64,000 nt of DNA from Calothrix brevissima NIES-22 (GTDB lineage: Bacteria > Cyanobacteriota > Cyanobacteriia > Cyanobacteriales > Nostocaceae): contig NZ_AP018207.1 of the NCBI RefSeq assembly GCF_002367995.1, forward strand, positions 1,910,333 to 1,974,332, in the 5' to 3' direction. Below are positions 44,855-54,211 of the stretch, in pieces (the first letter of the stretch is position 1; each line of letters begins with the position of its first letter). The notes beneath the pieces were generated by a model that was given only the letters and a program-made list of their open reading frames with translations, had not been told where the DNA came from and made no database searches. Both the position numbers and the translations under genes were made by a program.

Positions 44855-45478
44855 ATGTCAATCTACAAAAATATTATTTGGTTTAACAGTTTAGGGTTAT
44901 TACTAATAATTATTCTCATATTTGCTACTAAAGCATTTGATATCTCAGCAGGCGGATTATTTTTACCCCCTCCGGCTCCCCAATACCCTAGCGCTGGTTT
45001 ATTAACCCATACTTTTCAACTATTATGTTGTGTACCTCCGTTAGTATGTGCTTTTAGTTTTGCATTGTTGCAAAAAATAAAACCTAACGGTAAAAACAAT
45101 AAATTTATTCTTTCTTCAGCATTTTTAACATCAGGATTTTTAATTAACGAGATTTATCGAATTCATATTACTGCTTTACAATTTGGTATTCCTAAGTTAG
45201 GAACTGTCTTCATTTATGCTACTATAGCCATTGCCTATGGATTAACTTTTAGAAAACAATTAAAATCAACACAATATTTTACACTTATAGCTGGCTTAGG
45301 TTTATTAGCTATTGCTATTACAGTAGACTCACTCAAATTGAGTGGTAATAGCATTCCTAGTCTGCTTGAAGGTATACCTAAGTTGTTGAGTGGATTAAAT
45401 GTGGCGCTTTATTATTGGTTTGTCTGCTATCAAGAAGTTCTAAATTCACTACATTTGGAAAAAAATAACAATTTTTAA
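44855..45478 (+). CDS. Multi-pass membrane hypothetical protein
   Basis: 207 residues with about six hydrophobic segments (for example SLGLLLIIILIFATKAF, LLCCVPPLVCAFSFALL, TVFIYATIAIAYGLTF, FTLIAGLGLLAIAI). Pro-rich loop LPPPAPQYPSAG between the first two. No catalytic motif. The C-terminus is convergent with fdhD, overlapping it by four bases. I know no named family; the pattern fits small cyanobacterial inner-membrane proteins. Confidence 0.65.
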   Translation: MSIYKNIIWFNSLGLLLIIILIFATKAFDISAGGLFLPPPAPQYPSAGLLTHTFQLLCCVPPLVCAFSFALLQKIKPNGKNNKFILSSAFLTSGFLINEIYRIHITALQFGIPKLGTVFIYATIAIAYGLTFRKQLKSTQYFTLIAGLGLLAIAITVDSLKLSGNSIPSLLEGIPKLLSGLNVALYYWFVCYQEVLNSLHLEKNNNF

Positions 45479-46314
45479 GCAGTTTTTATCCGTTCCCAAC
45501 CTGTATATATATTGAAGCGTTCTCCTCGCAAAAAGCCAATTAAAGTAATTCCGAATTCTTGAGCGACAGAAACAGCTAAACTGCTAGGAGCAGAAACAGA
45601 ACAAACAATCGGTACTCCCGCAACTGTAGATTTTTGCAAAATTTCAAAGCTAGAGCGACCGCTAACCAAAAGAATATAATTATTTAAGGGTAATTCATCA
45701 CTGAGTAATGCTGAACCAATTAATTTATCTAAAGCATTATGACGCCCAATATCTTCTTGTACATTTAACAGTTCACCTTGGGTATTAAATACAGCCGCAG
45801 CGTGTAAACCGCCGGTAGCCGTGAAGATACCTTGAGCCGCCCTGAGTTTTTCTGGTAGGCTGTAAATGATTTCTGGTGTAACTATCGGTTCTTGGGGAAT
45901 TATTGCACAATTTCGCAAATGCAAAGCTTCTAGGCTGGCTTTACCGCATACACCACAAGCACTATTAGTATAAAAATGACGTTCTAAAGGTTGTAAATCG
46001 GGAATTAATTCTTCCCGAAGTTCTATATTTACTATATTATGACGTTGCTGTCCATCTATAGATTCGTCTACGCAATAACTCATGCGTTGAATATCTTTTT
46101 TAGAATTAATTACGCCTTCACTAAAGAGAAAACCAGCAGCTAATTCAAAATCTGCACCTGGTGTGCGCATGGTTACAGCTATTGTGCGTTGCTGAGAAAT
46201 TAGGCGAATTTCTAATGGTTCTTCTGTGGTGAGATAATCCAAGCGGGTGCGGATTTTGCCATTTTCTACCACACGAATAGTAGCTTTTGTTTTGCTTCCC
46301 AAAGGCTTATTCAT
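45475..46314 (-). CDS. fdhD: Formate dehydrogenase accessory sulfurtransferase FdhD
   Basis: 279 residues. Key motif SACGVCGKAS with the persulphide-carrying C120 and C123. ELAAGFLFSEGVI, GGLHAAAVFN, EDIGRHNALDKLIG and LVSGRSSFEILQK are the expected blocks. It transfers sulphur to the molybdenum cofactor of formate-dehydrogenase-type enzymes. On the same strand upstream lie a Uma2 gene and a YdeP-like molybdopterin oxidoreductase, its likely client. A MITE has inserted 17 bp before its start codon. Confidence 0.96.
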   Translation of the reverse strand: MNKPLGSKTKATIRVVENGKIRTRLDYLTTEEPLEIRLISQQRTIAVTMRTPGADFELAAGFLFSEGVINSKKDIQRMSYCVDESIDGQQRHNIVNIELREELIPDLQPLERHFYTNSACGVCGKASLEALHLRNCAIIPQEPIVTPEIIYSLPEKLRAAQGIFTATGGLHAAAVFNTQGELLNVQEDIGRHNALDKLIGSALLSDELPLNNYILLVSGRSSFEILQKSTVAGVPIVCSVSAPSSLAVSVAQEFGITLIGFLRGERFNIYTGWERIKTA

Positions 46315-46331
46315 TAGTGAAATTTATTATG

Positions 46332-46468
46332 CAATACGTTTCAGTTAAGGATAAATTGTAGGTTGGGTTGAACCAAGTGAAACCCAACAAACCCCCGGAA
46401 ATGTTGGGTTTCGTTCCTCAACCCAACCTACACATTTGAAGGTTTTTGGCGCTAACTGAATGGTATTG
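46332..46468. mobile_element. MITE with 10-bp target duplication, copy 1
   Basis: 137 bp. The terminal repeats CAATACGTTTCAGTTA and (complement of the right end) CAATACCATTCAGTTA flank a palindromic TAGGTTGGGTTGAACCAAG core. The flanking 10 bp ATTTATTATG occur on both sides (46322-46331 and 46469-46478). No coding capacity. The other full copy, in the reverse direction, is at 55287. Confidence 0.9.
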
Positions 46469-46503
46469 ATTTATTATGTTTTGTTTTCATTTGTATACAA
46501 CTT

Positions 46504-47223
46504 TTACAAAGTATCTGGATCAATACCTAATTCTCGCAGTTTTGTAGCTAGGCGTTCAGCGCGTTGTTTTTCTTGTTCAGCACGTTGTTTTTCTTGTTCA
46601 GCTAGTTCCTGTTGTTGTTGTGCAAATTCTTCTGGGGTGGGAATTACTTGTCCTTCGGCGGTGAAATAGCGCAATTTAGTTTCATGGATACCTAAATATA
46701 AACTTAGCTGTTGACTCCATAATAAACCTTGGGGATTTGGTTCTATAGGTTGATATGTTCCACCTAGCAAAATAAATCCAGCAAATTCTAAAGTCTTGGG
46801 ATCAAACCAAAAGTATTCGGGAGTGCGAAAGATATCTTGATAAATTTGTTTTTTTAAACCTTTGTCAACTGATGCAGTTGTGGGCGAAAGTAATTCGATA
46901 ATTAAATTGGGATATTTACCATCTTCTTCCCAAACAATCCAACTATTACGAATGCGGTTTTCTGTGTTGCAGACGATAAAAAAATCGGGGCCGCGAACAT
47001 CTTCTGATTTGCGCTGACGTTGGCTGTAATAAATACTAATATTGCCAGCAGCAAAAAAATCATCAATATGTAGATAGTCTCGCCACCACCATTCTAAGCA
47101 TTTTAATAACAGCAACATTTGCTGTAAATGTAGATATGTTTCCAAAGGCGGTTCATCACTCAATAAATCACTTTTTGGAAATATAACATCTTCTGGTATC
47201 GGTAAATCTTTGGCGACGGACAT
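46504..47223 (-). CDS. Uma2 family (DUF820) endonuclease-like protein
   Basis: 239 residues. A PD-(D/E)xK-like core: GPDFFIVCN, SWIVWEEDGKYPNLIIELLSP (Glu and Lys of the fold), then KKQIYQDIFRTPEYFWFDP. The C-terminus is a charged helix with EQEKQRAEQEKQRAE repeats and a LRELGIDPDTL tail. Uma2 proteins are a large cyanobacterial family of suspected restriction-like nucleases; their role is not established. A close paralogue is at 61047. It lies in the same-strand group between the molybdopterin oxidoreductase and fdhD. Confidence 0.9.
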   Translation of the reverse strand: MSVAKDLPIPEDVIFPKSDLLSDEPPLETYLHLQQMLLLLKCLEWWWRDYLHIDDFFAAGNISIYYSQRQRKSEDVRGPDFFIVCNTENRIRNSWIVWEEDGKYPNLIIELLSPTTASVDKGLKKQIYQDIFRTPEYFWFDPKTLEFAGFILLGGTYQPIEPNPQGLLWSQQLSLYLGIHETKLRYFTAEGQVIPTPEEFAQQQQELAEQEKQRAEQEKQRAERLATKLRELGIDPDTL

Positions 47224-47291
47224 GGTTTTTTTGTTGGGTGATTTAATTTTATCAACAAAGGCAGAGGGCAGAAGGGGGGCAAGGGGGACAA

Positions 47292-47332
47292 ATGACTATT
47301 GACTATTGACTATTGACTATTGACTATTGACA
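47292..47332. repeat. STRR heptamer array (TATTGAC)
   Basis: Six tandem TGACTAT units directly beyond the stop of the molybdopterin oxidoreductase gene, between it and the Uma2 gene. Confidence 0.85.
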
Positions 47333-47333
47333 C

Positions 47334-49559
47334 CTAATCTATTTTTTCCAAATGCGCGATCGCATTATAATCTGGTACTCCTTCTAGGGAACGTTTAGTT
47401 TTATCTAGCAGTACGTTTCCTTCAGGCCAATGTACTTGTAAGTTACCTGGTTGAATCGGTGCTAAATACACTTTTCCTGGTAACTCGCCTAAATCATTTT
47501 TCACAATCACGCGATCGCCATCTTGTAATCCTAATTTTGCCGCATCGTTGGCATTCATTAACACTGCTTCTCGGAATGCGCCTGTAATGGCATCTTTCCG
47601 TTCTTGTACCATACTATTAAACTGCTTACCTCGACGGGTGGCGACAAAGAAATAACCCGGTGGTAATTCTTTTTGCGGTGGCGTTAAAGGTGTAAAGTGC
47701 GCTTTTCCATCGGGTGTGGAGAAATTCCAGCCAAAGCACAAATGTGAACCACCATATTGAAATTGATCGCCCTGTTGTTGTAAGTGTTGAATTCCGGCAT
47801 ATTGGGGAATAATTTGGGCGATTTCTTGGCGCATGGCGGCGGTATTTGCAAAGAATAATTTCTCAGCTAAATCTGGCTTTACCAGTCTTGCTAATTCCAT
47901 AAATACTTCCCATTCGGGACGCGCTTCGCCAATACGTTGTCCGGGAATTGCGGGACTAAAAATTACTCTTCTTTCGGTGCTAGTTTCTGTTACCCCTCCG
48001 GGGATTTCGTAGCGAGTTGTGGCAGGTAAAAGGACTACTGTATCTGCTGGTTCAACTAACATTTGACTAGACAGCACAATATCCATGTGTACCCGCAATG
48101 GTATTTGTTTTAAAGCAGTTTCTACATAATCGGGTTCTGGAAGTACTTCGAGGAAATTACCCCCCACAGAAAACAACACATCTATATTTCTTTCATGGGC
48201 TGCATTGATCATTTCTGGTGCAATTAATCCGGGTGTTGTTGGGACTTCAAAACCCCATTTTTGACTTAATTCGGTAGCAGTTTCTAAAGTTATCGGCTTA
48301 CCACCAGGAAACACTGTAGCGTAACATCCCATTTCTGCACCGCCTTGTACCCCAGAATGTCCGCGAATTGGCATTAAACCGCAGCCTTCGCGACCGACAA
48401 AACCTTTGGTAAGGGCTAAGTTGATGATACTGCGGACGTTATCTTCGCCGCATTCATGTTGAGTAATGCCCATACTCCAGACGAATACAGCTTTGTTAGC
48501 TTCAGCAACCATTTTCGCAAAAGCATACATGCGATCGCGCCCAGTTCCAGAAAGTTTTTCTAATTCTTCCCAAGATTGGCTTGCTAGCTTTGTTTTCAGT
48601 TCTTCAAAGCCAGCAGTGTAATTTTTAATAAACGACTGATCTAGCCAATCGTTAGCAATCATGTGCTTAATTGTACCGTTCAAAAATGCCATGTCTCCGC
48701 CCAAGCTGACCAAAAAGAAATCTTCGGCAAACTTGGTACCAAATAAAGCACTTTCCACAATGGAAGGTACCCAGTAGCGTTCCATTCCTGGTTCGCGGTA
48801 GGTGTTAATTACAACTATTTTTGTGCCTGCTTTTTTAGCATAGTGGAGATATTTGACGGTAACAGGCTGATTATTAGCTACATTTGAGCCAATGAAAACT
48901 AATAAATCAGTACCAATCCAGTCTTTATAAGAACAAGTAGTAGCCCCAGCACCTAGAGTAGATTTTAATCCTGCTGTGCTGGGTGAATGACAAATCCGGG
49001 CAGCATTATCAATATTATTGCTTCCCATTGCCCGCACAGCTTTCTGGGTAGCATAGTAAGTTTCGTTAACGGTGCCGCGACTGGTAATGTAAAAGCTGAG
49101 GCGGTTTGGTGTGGTTGCACGAATGCGATTAGCAATCACTGTTAATGCTTCATCCCAACTGATACGGCGAAAGCCTTTGTCTCCTCGCTGGCGGATCATG
49201 GGATAGGGAAGCCTGCCTAAATCCCGTAATTCGGAACTTTTTTGTGTTTGTAAAGGGGAAATATCTTCTAGTATTTCTGCATCAAAGGCTGGCATAGTAT
49301 TCATTTGTAATAGTCGCAGCCTGACATTGCAGAGATGAAGCCCATCCAGTGTCCAATCTTTCATGCCGGTGGTTCCTAAGGCGCAACCATCACAGACACC
49401 TTTATTTAGGATATTCCAAGCGTAGGGTAATTGTTTACGAGATAGCCATATTGCGCGAAAAACTTCCCAATAATTGTTAGGATATTGTTCGCCAATACCG
49501 AAAGGCTTCCAACTAGCCCAGTTTTTAGGTGTCCAAAATTTCGCTGGTTTGGGCAACAT
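47334..49559 (-). CDS. YdeP/FdhF-like molybdopterin oxidoreductase
   Basis: 741 residues. N-terminal GVCDGCALG (C56, C59) and HLCNVR (C77) point to an iron-sulphur site with fewer Cys than true formate dehydrogenases. In ARICHSPSTAG, C190 occupies the position of the Mo-ligating Cys/selenocysteine. The C-terminal MopB-type barrel includes GDRVIVKNDLGELPG. Such YdeP-type proteins (FdhF-like alpha subunits) are linked to acid tolerance in E. coli. FdhD is encoded just downstream, supporting a Mo-bis-pyranopterin enzyme. No other formate dehydrogenase subunit is nearby, so the electron acceptor is unknown. Confidence 0.9.
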   Translation of the reverse strand: MLPKPAKFWTPKNWASWKPFGIGEQYPNNYWEVFRAIWLSRKQLPYAWNILNKGVCDGCALGTTGMKDWTLDGLHLCNVRLRLLQMNTMPAFDAEILEDISPLQTQKSSELRDLGRLPYPMIRQRGDKGFRRISWDEALTVIANRIRATTPNRLSFYITSRGTVNETYYATQKAVRAMGSNNIDNAARICHSPSTAGLKSTLGAGATTCSYKDWIGTDLLVFIGSNVANNQPVTVKYLHYAKKAGTKIVVINTYREPGMERYWVPSIVESALFGTKFAEDFFLVSLGGDMAFLNGTIKHMIANDWLDQSFIKNYTAGFEELKTKLASQSWEELEKLSGTGRDRMYAFAKMVAEANKAVFVWSMGITQHECGEDNVRSIINLALTKGFVGREGCGLMPIRGHSGVQGGAEMGCYATVFPGGKPITLETATELSQKWGFEVPTTPGLIAPEMINAAHERNIDVLFSVGGNFLEVLPEPDYVETALKQIPLRVHMDIVLSSQMLVEPADTVVLLPATTRYEIPGGVTETSTERRVIFSPAIPGQRIGEARPEWEVFMELARLVKPDLAEKLFFANTAAMRQEIAQIIPQYAGIQHLQQQGDQFQYGGSHLCFGWNFSTPDGKAHFTPLTPPQKELPPGYFFVATRRGKQFNSMVQERKDAITGAFREAVLMNANDAAKLGLQDGDRVIVKNDLGELPGKVYLAPIQPGNLQVHWPEGNVLLDKTKRSLEGVPDYNAIAHLEKID

Positions 49560-49780
49560 AGCTAAATTTTATATGTGAGGATGCTTCTTACAGGCTAACA
49601 TTTGGGTCAGTGGCTTGGTGTGATTGAAGGTGATTTGTCATTTGTTATTAAAGAACTGCGTACTCCAAAGGAGAACCCGAAGGGTAGTACGCTAAATACA
49701 CGTTCGACAAAGTCGTTCCCGAAGGGTAGAAATAAAAGAAAGAAGATTTTTACAAATAATTTATAGTTGCTGTAAATAGC

Positions 49781-50620
49781 TTATTTTGAGTTGCGACAGT
49801 TTAGTTTTTCTGTTTTATTTTGATAAGTCAATTTAACAGATGAAGCATCAGTAAATTGGTTATAGGGAAGGTTACCGATAGCTACAACTTTGTCACCAAT
49901 TATTTCTAAATTTAATTCCCCATCATCGCCCGAACTACCAAGATCGTATATGAGATAGTTTTTACCGTAATATGGGGCAATAAATTTTATGTTACCTACT
50001 CGGTCTATAATTGGTTGGCAGATTTTGAATGAGTTAACAATTGTTGTGTAACGATGAAATTCTTTTTCTGCCCATTGTTGGCGAATTTCTGCCGAAGCTG
50101 TAACGCCTGGAAAACCGTTGTTATAAACCATCATTAATGGTACAGCGATCGCGCAGGGAATTATGGCTCTTAATAATAAAATTAAAATATGGCGGGAAGA
50201 TTTGCGGCGTTTAAATTTACAAGCAGTATAAATTCCCAAGACTGATAGAAATAATCCTATTGGGAATATGGCAATAATCACGCCTGGGGATAGTATGGAG
50301 GTTAAAAGAGATAAATAAAGGTGAATTAGCAACCTACCTACCAGCAAACCCATGACACCAGCCAAGACGAGAAAGGATGGCTCAATATCTGATTCTTGTC
50401 GCGAAAGCTGTTGAAATAGTAAAGCAGTACTGTAGATACCGAGACAATATAATAATAGAGCGATCGCACTCCACAAACTCAGCAATTCATTAGTCTGCAT
50501 TTCGCGATAGTTGAGAAAAAAATTAGTACCAAACAATGCAGTAACCAAACCTACGCACACCGCCGAGACTGTAATTACATGGTTTCTCATCAGGCGATCG
50601 CTCCTCAAAGCATACAGCAT
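49781..50620 (-). CDS. Membrane hypothetical protein
   Basis: 279 residues from 50620 (ATG at 50590, MRNHVITVSAV, is an alternative with a cleaner membrane start). Four or five membrane segments occupy the first 165 residues, ending LLLRAIIPCAIAVPLMMVY. A soluble domain of about 110 residues follows (YDLGSSGDDGELNLEIIGDKVVAI) and would face one side of the membrane. No family recognised. Stands alone, with repeat-bearing gaps on both sides. Confidence 0.6.
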   Translation of the reverse strand: MLYALRSDRLMRNHVITVSAVCVGLVTALFGTNFFLNYREMQTNELLSLWSAIALLLYCLGIYSTALLFQQLSRQESDIEPSFLVLAGVMGLLVGRLLIHLYLSLLTSILSPGVIIAIFPIGLFLSVLGIYTACKFKRRKSSRHILILLLRAIIPCAIAVPLMMVYNNGFPGVTASAEIRQQWAEKEFHRYTTIVNSFKICQPIIDRVGNIKFIAPYYGKNYLIYDLGSSGDDGELNLEIIGDKVVAIGNLPYNQFTDASSVKLTYQNKTEKLNCRNSK

Positions 50621-50922
50621 ATTTGAATATAGCCGTATCTGAAGATTTTAATGTTTCAAAATGCCTAATTGTATTCTTATATTGATATTTTTGATTATAT
50701 GAGCGCTTCAACAAGGGATCTTATTCGCTTCTTTTAAGAAAAATATTACTTTCAGTCAGCTTTGCTCAATTTATCGCGCCTTTGGGGCTGACTTTTGATT
50801 GTTGCAGCAAATGTTAAAAATCTTTAAGTACAACAAATTTTATATCCCAAGACAGAAGACAAGTGCAAGAAGTTTTATCACACTTAAATCTGTGTTTCTC
50901 TTGAATTTTTTAAGTAAAGACT
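50621..50922. other. Intergenic region, nothing recognised
   Basis: 302 bp of AT-rich sequence between divergent genes. No repeats of the families described elsewhere, no clear RNA motif. Confidence 0.35.
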
Positions 50923-51156
50923 ATGAAAAATGACTCTGCATTATCAAAAGAAGGTAAAAAAATGTTTTTTCATACCGAATTAGTCAGATTTGGTGTGAAG
51001 TATGATAGAGCTACACAAGTGGCCAACATCTTAGCTGCGGAAAAACCAGATGAGCTTTTGACAGAAGAAGAAAAACAACTTATAGATGAAGTGTGTAATG
51101 AATGGTTGAATAACTATAATCGATATAAGAATATACAAAACTCAGCAAATTTATAA
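50923..51156 (+). CDS. Small hypothetical protein
   Basis: 77 residues, charged and predicted mostly helical (KPDELLTEEEKQLIDEVCNEW). It starts at an ATG with no strong Shine-Dalgarno sequence. The end overlaps the convergent small gene at 51151 by six bases. No recognised domain. Its helical amphipathic pattern is compatible with a small regulator or an antitoxin-like protein, but that is a guess. Confidence 0.5.
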   Translation: MKNDSALSKEGKKMFFHTELVRFGVKYDRATQVANILAAEKPDELLTEEEKQLIDEVCNEWLNNYNRYKNIQNSANL

Positions 51157-51363
51157 TTCACTGCAACCATTTCTATCTTTTAATATCTTTAATATTTCTG
51201 CTAAATCTTCATGCAGAACTTGAGTATTGTCAGTTTTATCTAAGATTTTATATATAGTTAATTGGTTTTGAATAATAGTATTAGTCACTAATTCTAAATT
51301 ATCTAATCTTTGGGCTAGAACATTTAAACGTAACTTAATTTCGTTAATTTGCGTATCTCTCAT
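51151..51363 (-). CDS. Small coiled-coil hypothetical protein
   Basis: 70 residues with heptad spacing of Leu/Ile (INEIKLRLNVLAQRLDNLEL). No recognised family. It faces the gene at 50923, overlapping by six bases. It may be a small oligomerising protein; it could also be a chance frame. Confidence 0.45.
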   Translation of the reverse strand: MRDTQINEIKLRLNVLAQRLDNLELVTNTIIQNQLTIYKILDKTDNTQVLHEDLAEILKILKDRNGCSEL

Positions 51364-51687
51364 AGAGTTTCTGACTATCTATAAATTATAAATATATACC
51401 ATTAGATATAGGCGTTTATCAGTCTGTAGATAGAGGTTTTTATTACAAAATATAGTAATTATCGCTACATTGAATTTAAATAATGTTTTCGACACTCAAT
51501 TATTGTTAAACAAAGAATATAACAAGGTTAAGTTAAGACTAAGCAATGTCCATAATATTATTCTGCCTTTAGCAATTATTCCCATCATTTTTTAATATTG
51601 GTATAAGCATATAAAAAATTGACCCTGAGCGAAGTCGAAGGGTCAATATAGGTGAAAAAATTCATGCCTAAATACGATGTCAATCTG
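51364..51687. other. Intergenic region with a short palindrome
   Basis: AT-rich. At about 51618-51648 ATTGACCCT and AGGGTCAAT face each other across GAGCGAAGTCGA, an inverted repeat found widely in cyanobacteria. No gene. Confidence 0.5.
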
Positions 51688-51734
51688 TTAAACAGGTAAA
51701 GCTTGACACACTTCGATGGGTTCACCAGTTAAGC
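51688..51734. repeat. 47-bp copy of the miaB 3' end
   Basis: It matches 52071-52117 at 46 of 47 positions (A for G at one site), the last codons and stop of miaB. The two copies are direct repeats that bracket the small gene at 51729, whose stop codon lies inside this copy. Confidence 0.92.
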
Positions 51735-51971
51735 CGTCTCACTGTTTGGGGTTTGGGGCATTGATTCAATTAATGCGCGTAGTACTTTATTAACAGACTC
51801 AGGAGTTTTGAAAACTTTTGCCACATCTTCATCCAAAACGACAACTGTTAAGCTTGGTATTTCACTATGTTTAGCAAATCGGTTTTGTTTCGCTTTTTGG
51901 TAATTAAATTGATACTCATCTAAAAGCTCATCATCCGAATTTTGCGCATCTTCAAAAGGTGTTTCGCTCAT
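51729..51971 (-). CDS. Small antitoxin-like hypothetical protein
   Basis: 80 residues. Acidic N-terminus (EDAQNSDDELLDEYQFNY) then RFAKHSEIPSLTVVVLDEDV and a helical FKTPESVNKVLRALIESM segment, like the DNA-binding half of BrnA-type antitoxins or their cyanobacterial relatives. No toxin gene is adjacent. The stop codon falls in a duplicated piece of the miaB 3' end, so the natural C-terminus may have been replaced. Low confidence in function. Confidence 0.5.
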   Translation of the reverse strand: MSETPFEDAQNSDDELLDEYQFNYQKAKQNRFAKHSEIPSLTVVVLDEDVAKVFKTPESVNKVLRALIESMPQTPNSETA

Positions 51972-52070
51972 AATCTTCTCGTTCCCTTCGAGTTGCTAAA
52001 CGGGCACTAATGATCAGAATATTATTAGATAACCCAATACTATCTAATTTGTAATTCAGATATTACATAA

Positions 52071-53435
52071 TTAAACAGGTAAAGCTTGACGCACTTCGAT
52101 GGGTTCACCAGTTAAGCTAAAAGCACGGACTTCGGTAATTTTAACTTTTACCAATTGCCCTTTAAGTTCCTTAATATCACCAGTAAAGAAGGTGAGGCGA
52201 TTACCGCCTGTACGTCCCATTACCTGGGTAGTATCTTTGGGATTTTGGTCTTCTACCAACACTTCCTCAATGCGTCCCATGTAACGTTGCGATCGCTCTG
52301 CTGCTTTGATGCCCACTAAATGATTTAATCTTTGTAGGCGATCGCTTTTTACTTCTTCACTCAGTTGATTGTCCCACAAAGCTGCTGGCGTTCCTGGGCG
52401 TGGAGAATAAGCAGCCGTATTCAATTGGTCAAAACCGATATCTTCTACCAATTTCAAAGTATTCTCAAATTGCGCTTCTGTTTCCCCAGGGAAACCAACA
52501 ATTGCATCGGCACTAATCGATGCATCAGGCATATAATGACGAATTGTATCAATTATTCTACGGTATTTTTCATGGGTATAACCGCGTGCCATTGCTTTCA
52601 ACAAATCGTTATCCCCAGATTGAAAGGGAATGTGGAAGTGTTTGCAAATCTTCGGTAATTCGGCACAAGCTTTAATTAAGCGCTCAGTAAAATAACGTGG
52701 GTGGCTAGTAGCAAAACGTATTCTTTCAACCCCAGGGACATCATGGACGTAATACAGCAAATCTGTAAAGGTGTGCAGGTGTCGCCCTTCTGGCGTTACT
52801 CCTGGTAAATCCCGTCCATAAGCGTCAATATTTTGACCGAGTAAGGTAATTTCCTTGTAACCTTGCTTACCTAACTCCACCATTTCAGCGCGAATGGCTT
52901 CGGGCGTGCGAGATTGTTCGACACCGCGCACGTTAGGAACTACGCAATAGGTACAGCGTTCGTTACAGCCGTAAATGACATTTACCCAAGCTGTAACTTT
53001 GCTATCCCGTCGCGGCTGGGTAATATCTTCCATAATATGCACTGGCTCGGTAGCAACAACTTGATTGCCTTCAAACACCGATTCCAGCAAATCTTTCAGA
53101 CGATTGGCGTGTTGTGGCCCCATCACCAAATCTAATTCAGGGACGCGGCGCAATAAGCTTTCGCCTTCCTGTTGAGCAACGCATCCAGCAACAATTAATG
53201 TTAAATCTGGTTGCTCGTGTTTGCGCTTGGCTTGTCTGCCAAGGTAAGAATATACTTTTTGCTCCGCATTATCCCGAATCGTACAGGTATTGTAAAGGAT
53301 TACATCTGCACTATTGGGATCTTCAGAAAACTCAAAGCCCATGTCTTCTAATATGCCAGCCATGCGCTCTGAGTCGGCTTTATTCATTTGGCAACCAAAA
53401 GTAGTTATGTGATAGCGGCGTTTAGAAGTGGTCAT
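52071..53435 (-). CDS. miaB: tRNA-2-methylthio-N6-dimethylallyladenosine synthase
   Basis: 454 residues from ATG 53435. The N-terminal MTTase domain has three cluster Cys (C15, C51, C85: [29 protein letters not shown]). Radical-SAM Cys are C157, C161 and C164 ([10 protein letters not shown]). The C-terminal TRAM domain ends in a beta-strand tail. It adds the methylthio group at position 2 of i6A37 in tRNAs reading UNN codons. The final 47 bp recur 340 bp downstream. Confidence 0.97.
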   Translation of the reverse strand: MTTSKRRYHITTFGCQMNKADSERMAGILEDMGFEFSEDPNSADVILYNTCTIRDNAEQKVYSYLGRQAKRKHEQPDLTLIVAGCVAQQEGESLLRRVPELDLVMGPQHANRLKDLLESVFEGNQVVATEPVHIMEDITQPRRDSKVTAWVNVIYGCNERCTYCVVPNVRGVEQSRTPEAIRAEMVELGKQGYKEITLLGQNIDAYGRDLPGVTPEGRHLHTFTDLLYYVHDVPGVERIRFATSHPRYFTERLIKACAELPKICKHFHIPFQSGDNDLLKAMARGYTHEKYRRIIDTIRHYMPDASISADAIVGFPGETEAQFENTLKLVEDIGFDQLNTAAYSPRPGTPAALWDNQLSEEVKSDRLQRLNHLVGIKAAERSQRYMGRIEEVLVEDQNPKDTTQVMGRTGGNRLTFFTGDIKELKGQLVKVKITEVRAFSLTGEPIEVRQALPV

Positions 53436-53614
53436 GGGCAATTATGCTTAAGCAGTGTTAGTTATTATCTCAGCTTTCTTCCTATTCTATCTAAATGTTG
53501 CCAGAGGACTCCCTGTGGATACGTCAGCTTGCGTAAGAGATAAATTGCAACCAAGATAAAACCGAGCGTAGCAAAACTTCTACATACTTTGATAGTCTAT
53601 GTAGAAAATACTAA

Positions 53615-53726
53615 GGGACTTACAAAAAATAAATTACCCATATTTCGTAGTGCGAGCATCTTGCTCGCTTTTGAACACCTGACACTACAAATTCATTTAT
53701 TGGGTATTTCAAAAATTGGATGTCCC
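53615..53726. mobile_element. MITE with 3-bp target duplication, copy 2
   Basis: 112 bp, reverse orientation of the element at 16788. Ends GGGACTTACAAAAAATAAAT and, at right, CAAAAATTGGATGTCCC. TAA flanks it on both sides. The interior half of the GCGAGCATCTTGCTCGC palindrome is partly deleted, so it is shorter. Confidence 0.82.
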
Positions 53727-53760
53727 TAATACCAATTTTTTATTAGGCTGCATAGAATTC

Positions 53761-53836
53761 GATCCTCCCTAGCCCCCCTTAAAAAGGGGGGAACTAGAAT
53801 CAAAGTCCCCCTTAAAAAGGGGGATTTAGGGGGATC
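53761..53836. repeat. GATCCTCCCTAGCCCCCC inverted repeat
   Basis: Two CCCCCTTAAAAAGGGGG palindromes inside outer arms GATCCTCCCTAGCC and GATTTAGGGGGATC. A common type of cyanobacterial dispersed repeat; no coding content. The rest of the gap (to 54211) is AT-rich and shows nothing I can name. Confidence 0.7.
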
Positions 53837-54211
53837 TAGAATCGCCTGAATATCTCCATTGCGAGCAGATTCAAGTATATTGTTATGCATAATCTAATAA
53901 AAATGTGTAATACAGTTTAATAATTATTTGAATCTGTTGATATCCAAACAACAATTTTGGCAACTGATTATTGCCTATTCAGCCGCAAATAATCCTAGAT
54001 AAATTCCACCAGCAGCTTTAAATTAAGCTCATAATTAGCTTTCATCCTTTTAATTAAGGATTGATATTTATACTGGGGCTACAGTCAGCTAATTCTGTGG
54101 GTCAATTGTAGTTGATAAACTAGTTAATCGTCCAGGCGATCGCTAACAGAATTTCTTGCGGCAATTTTTGTAGTATAATGCATACTACAAGTTTAATGAA
54201 TCAGGATATTT

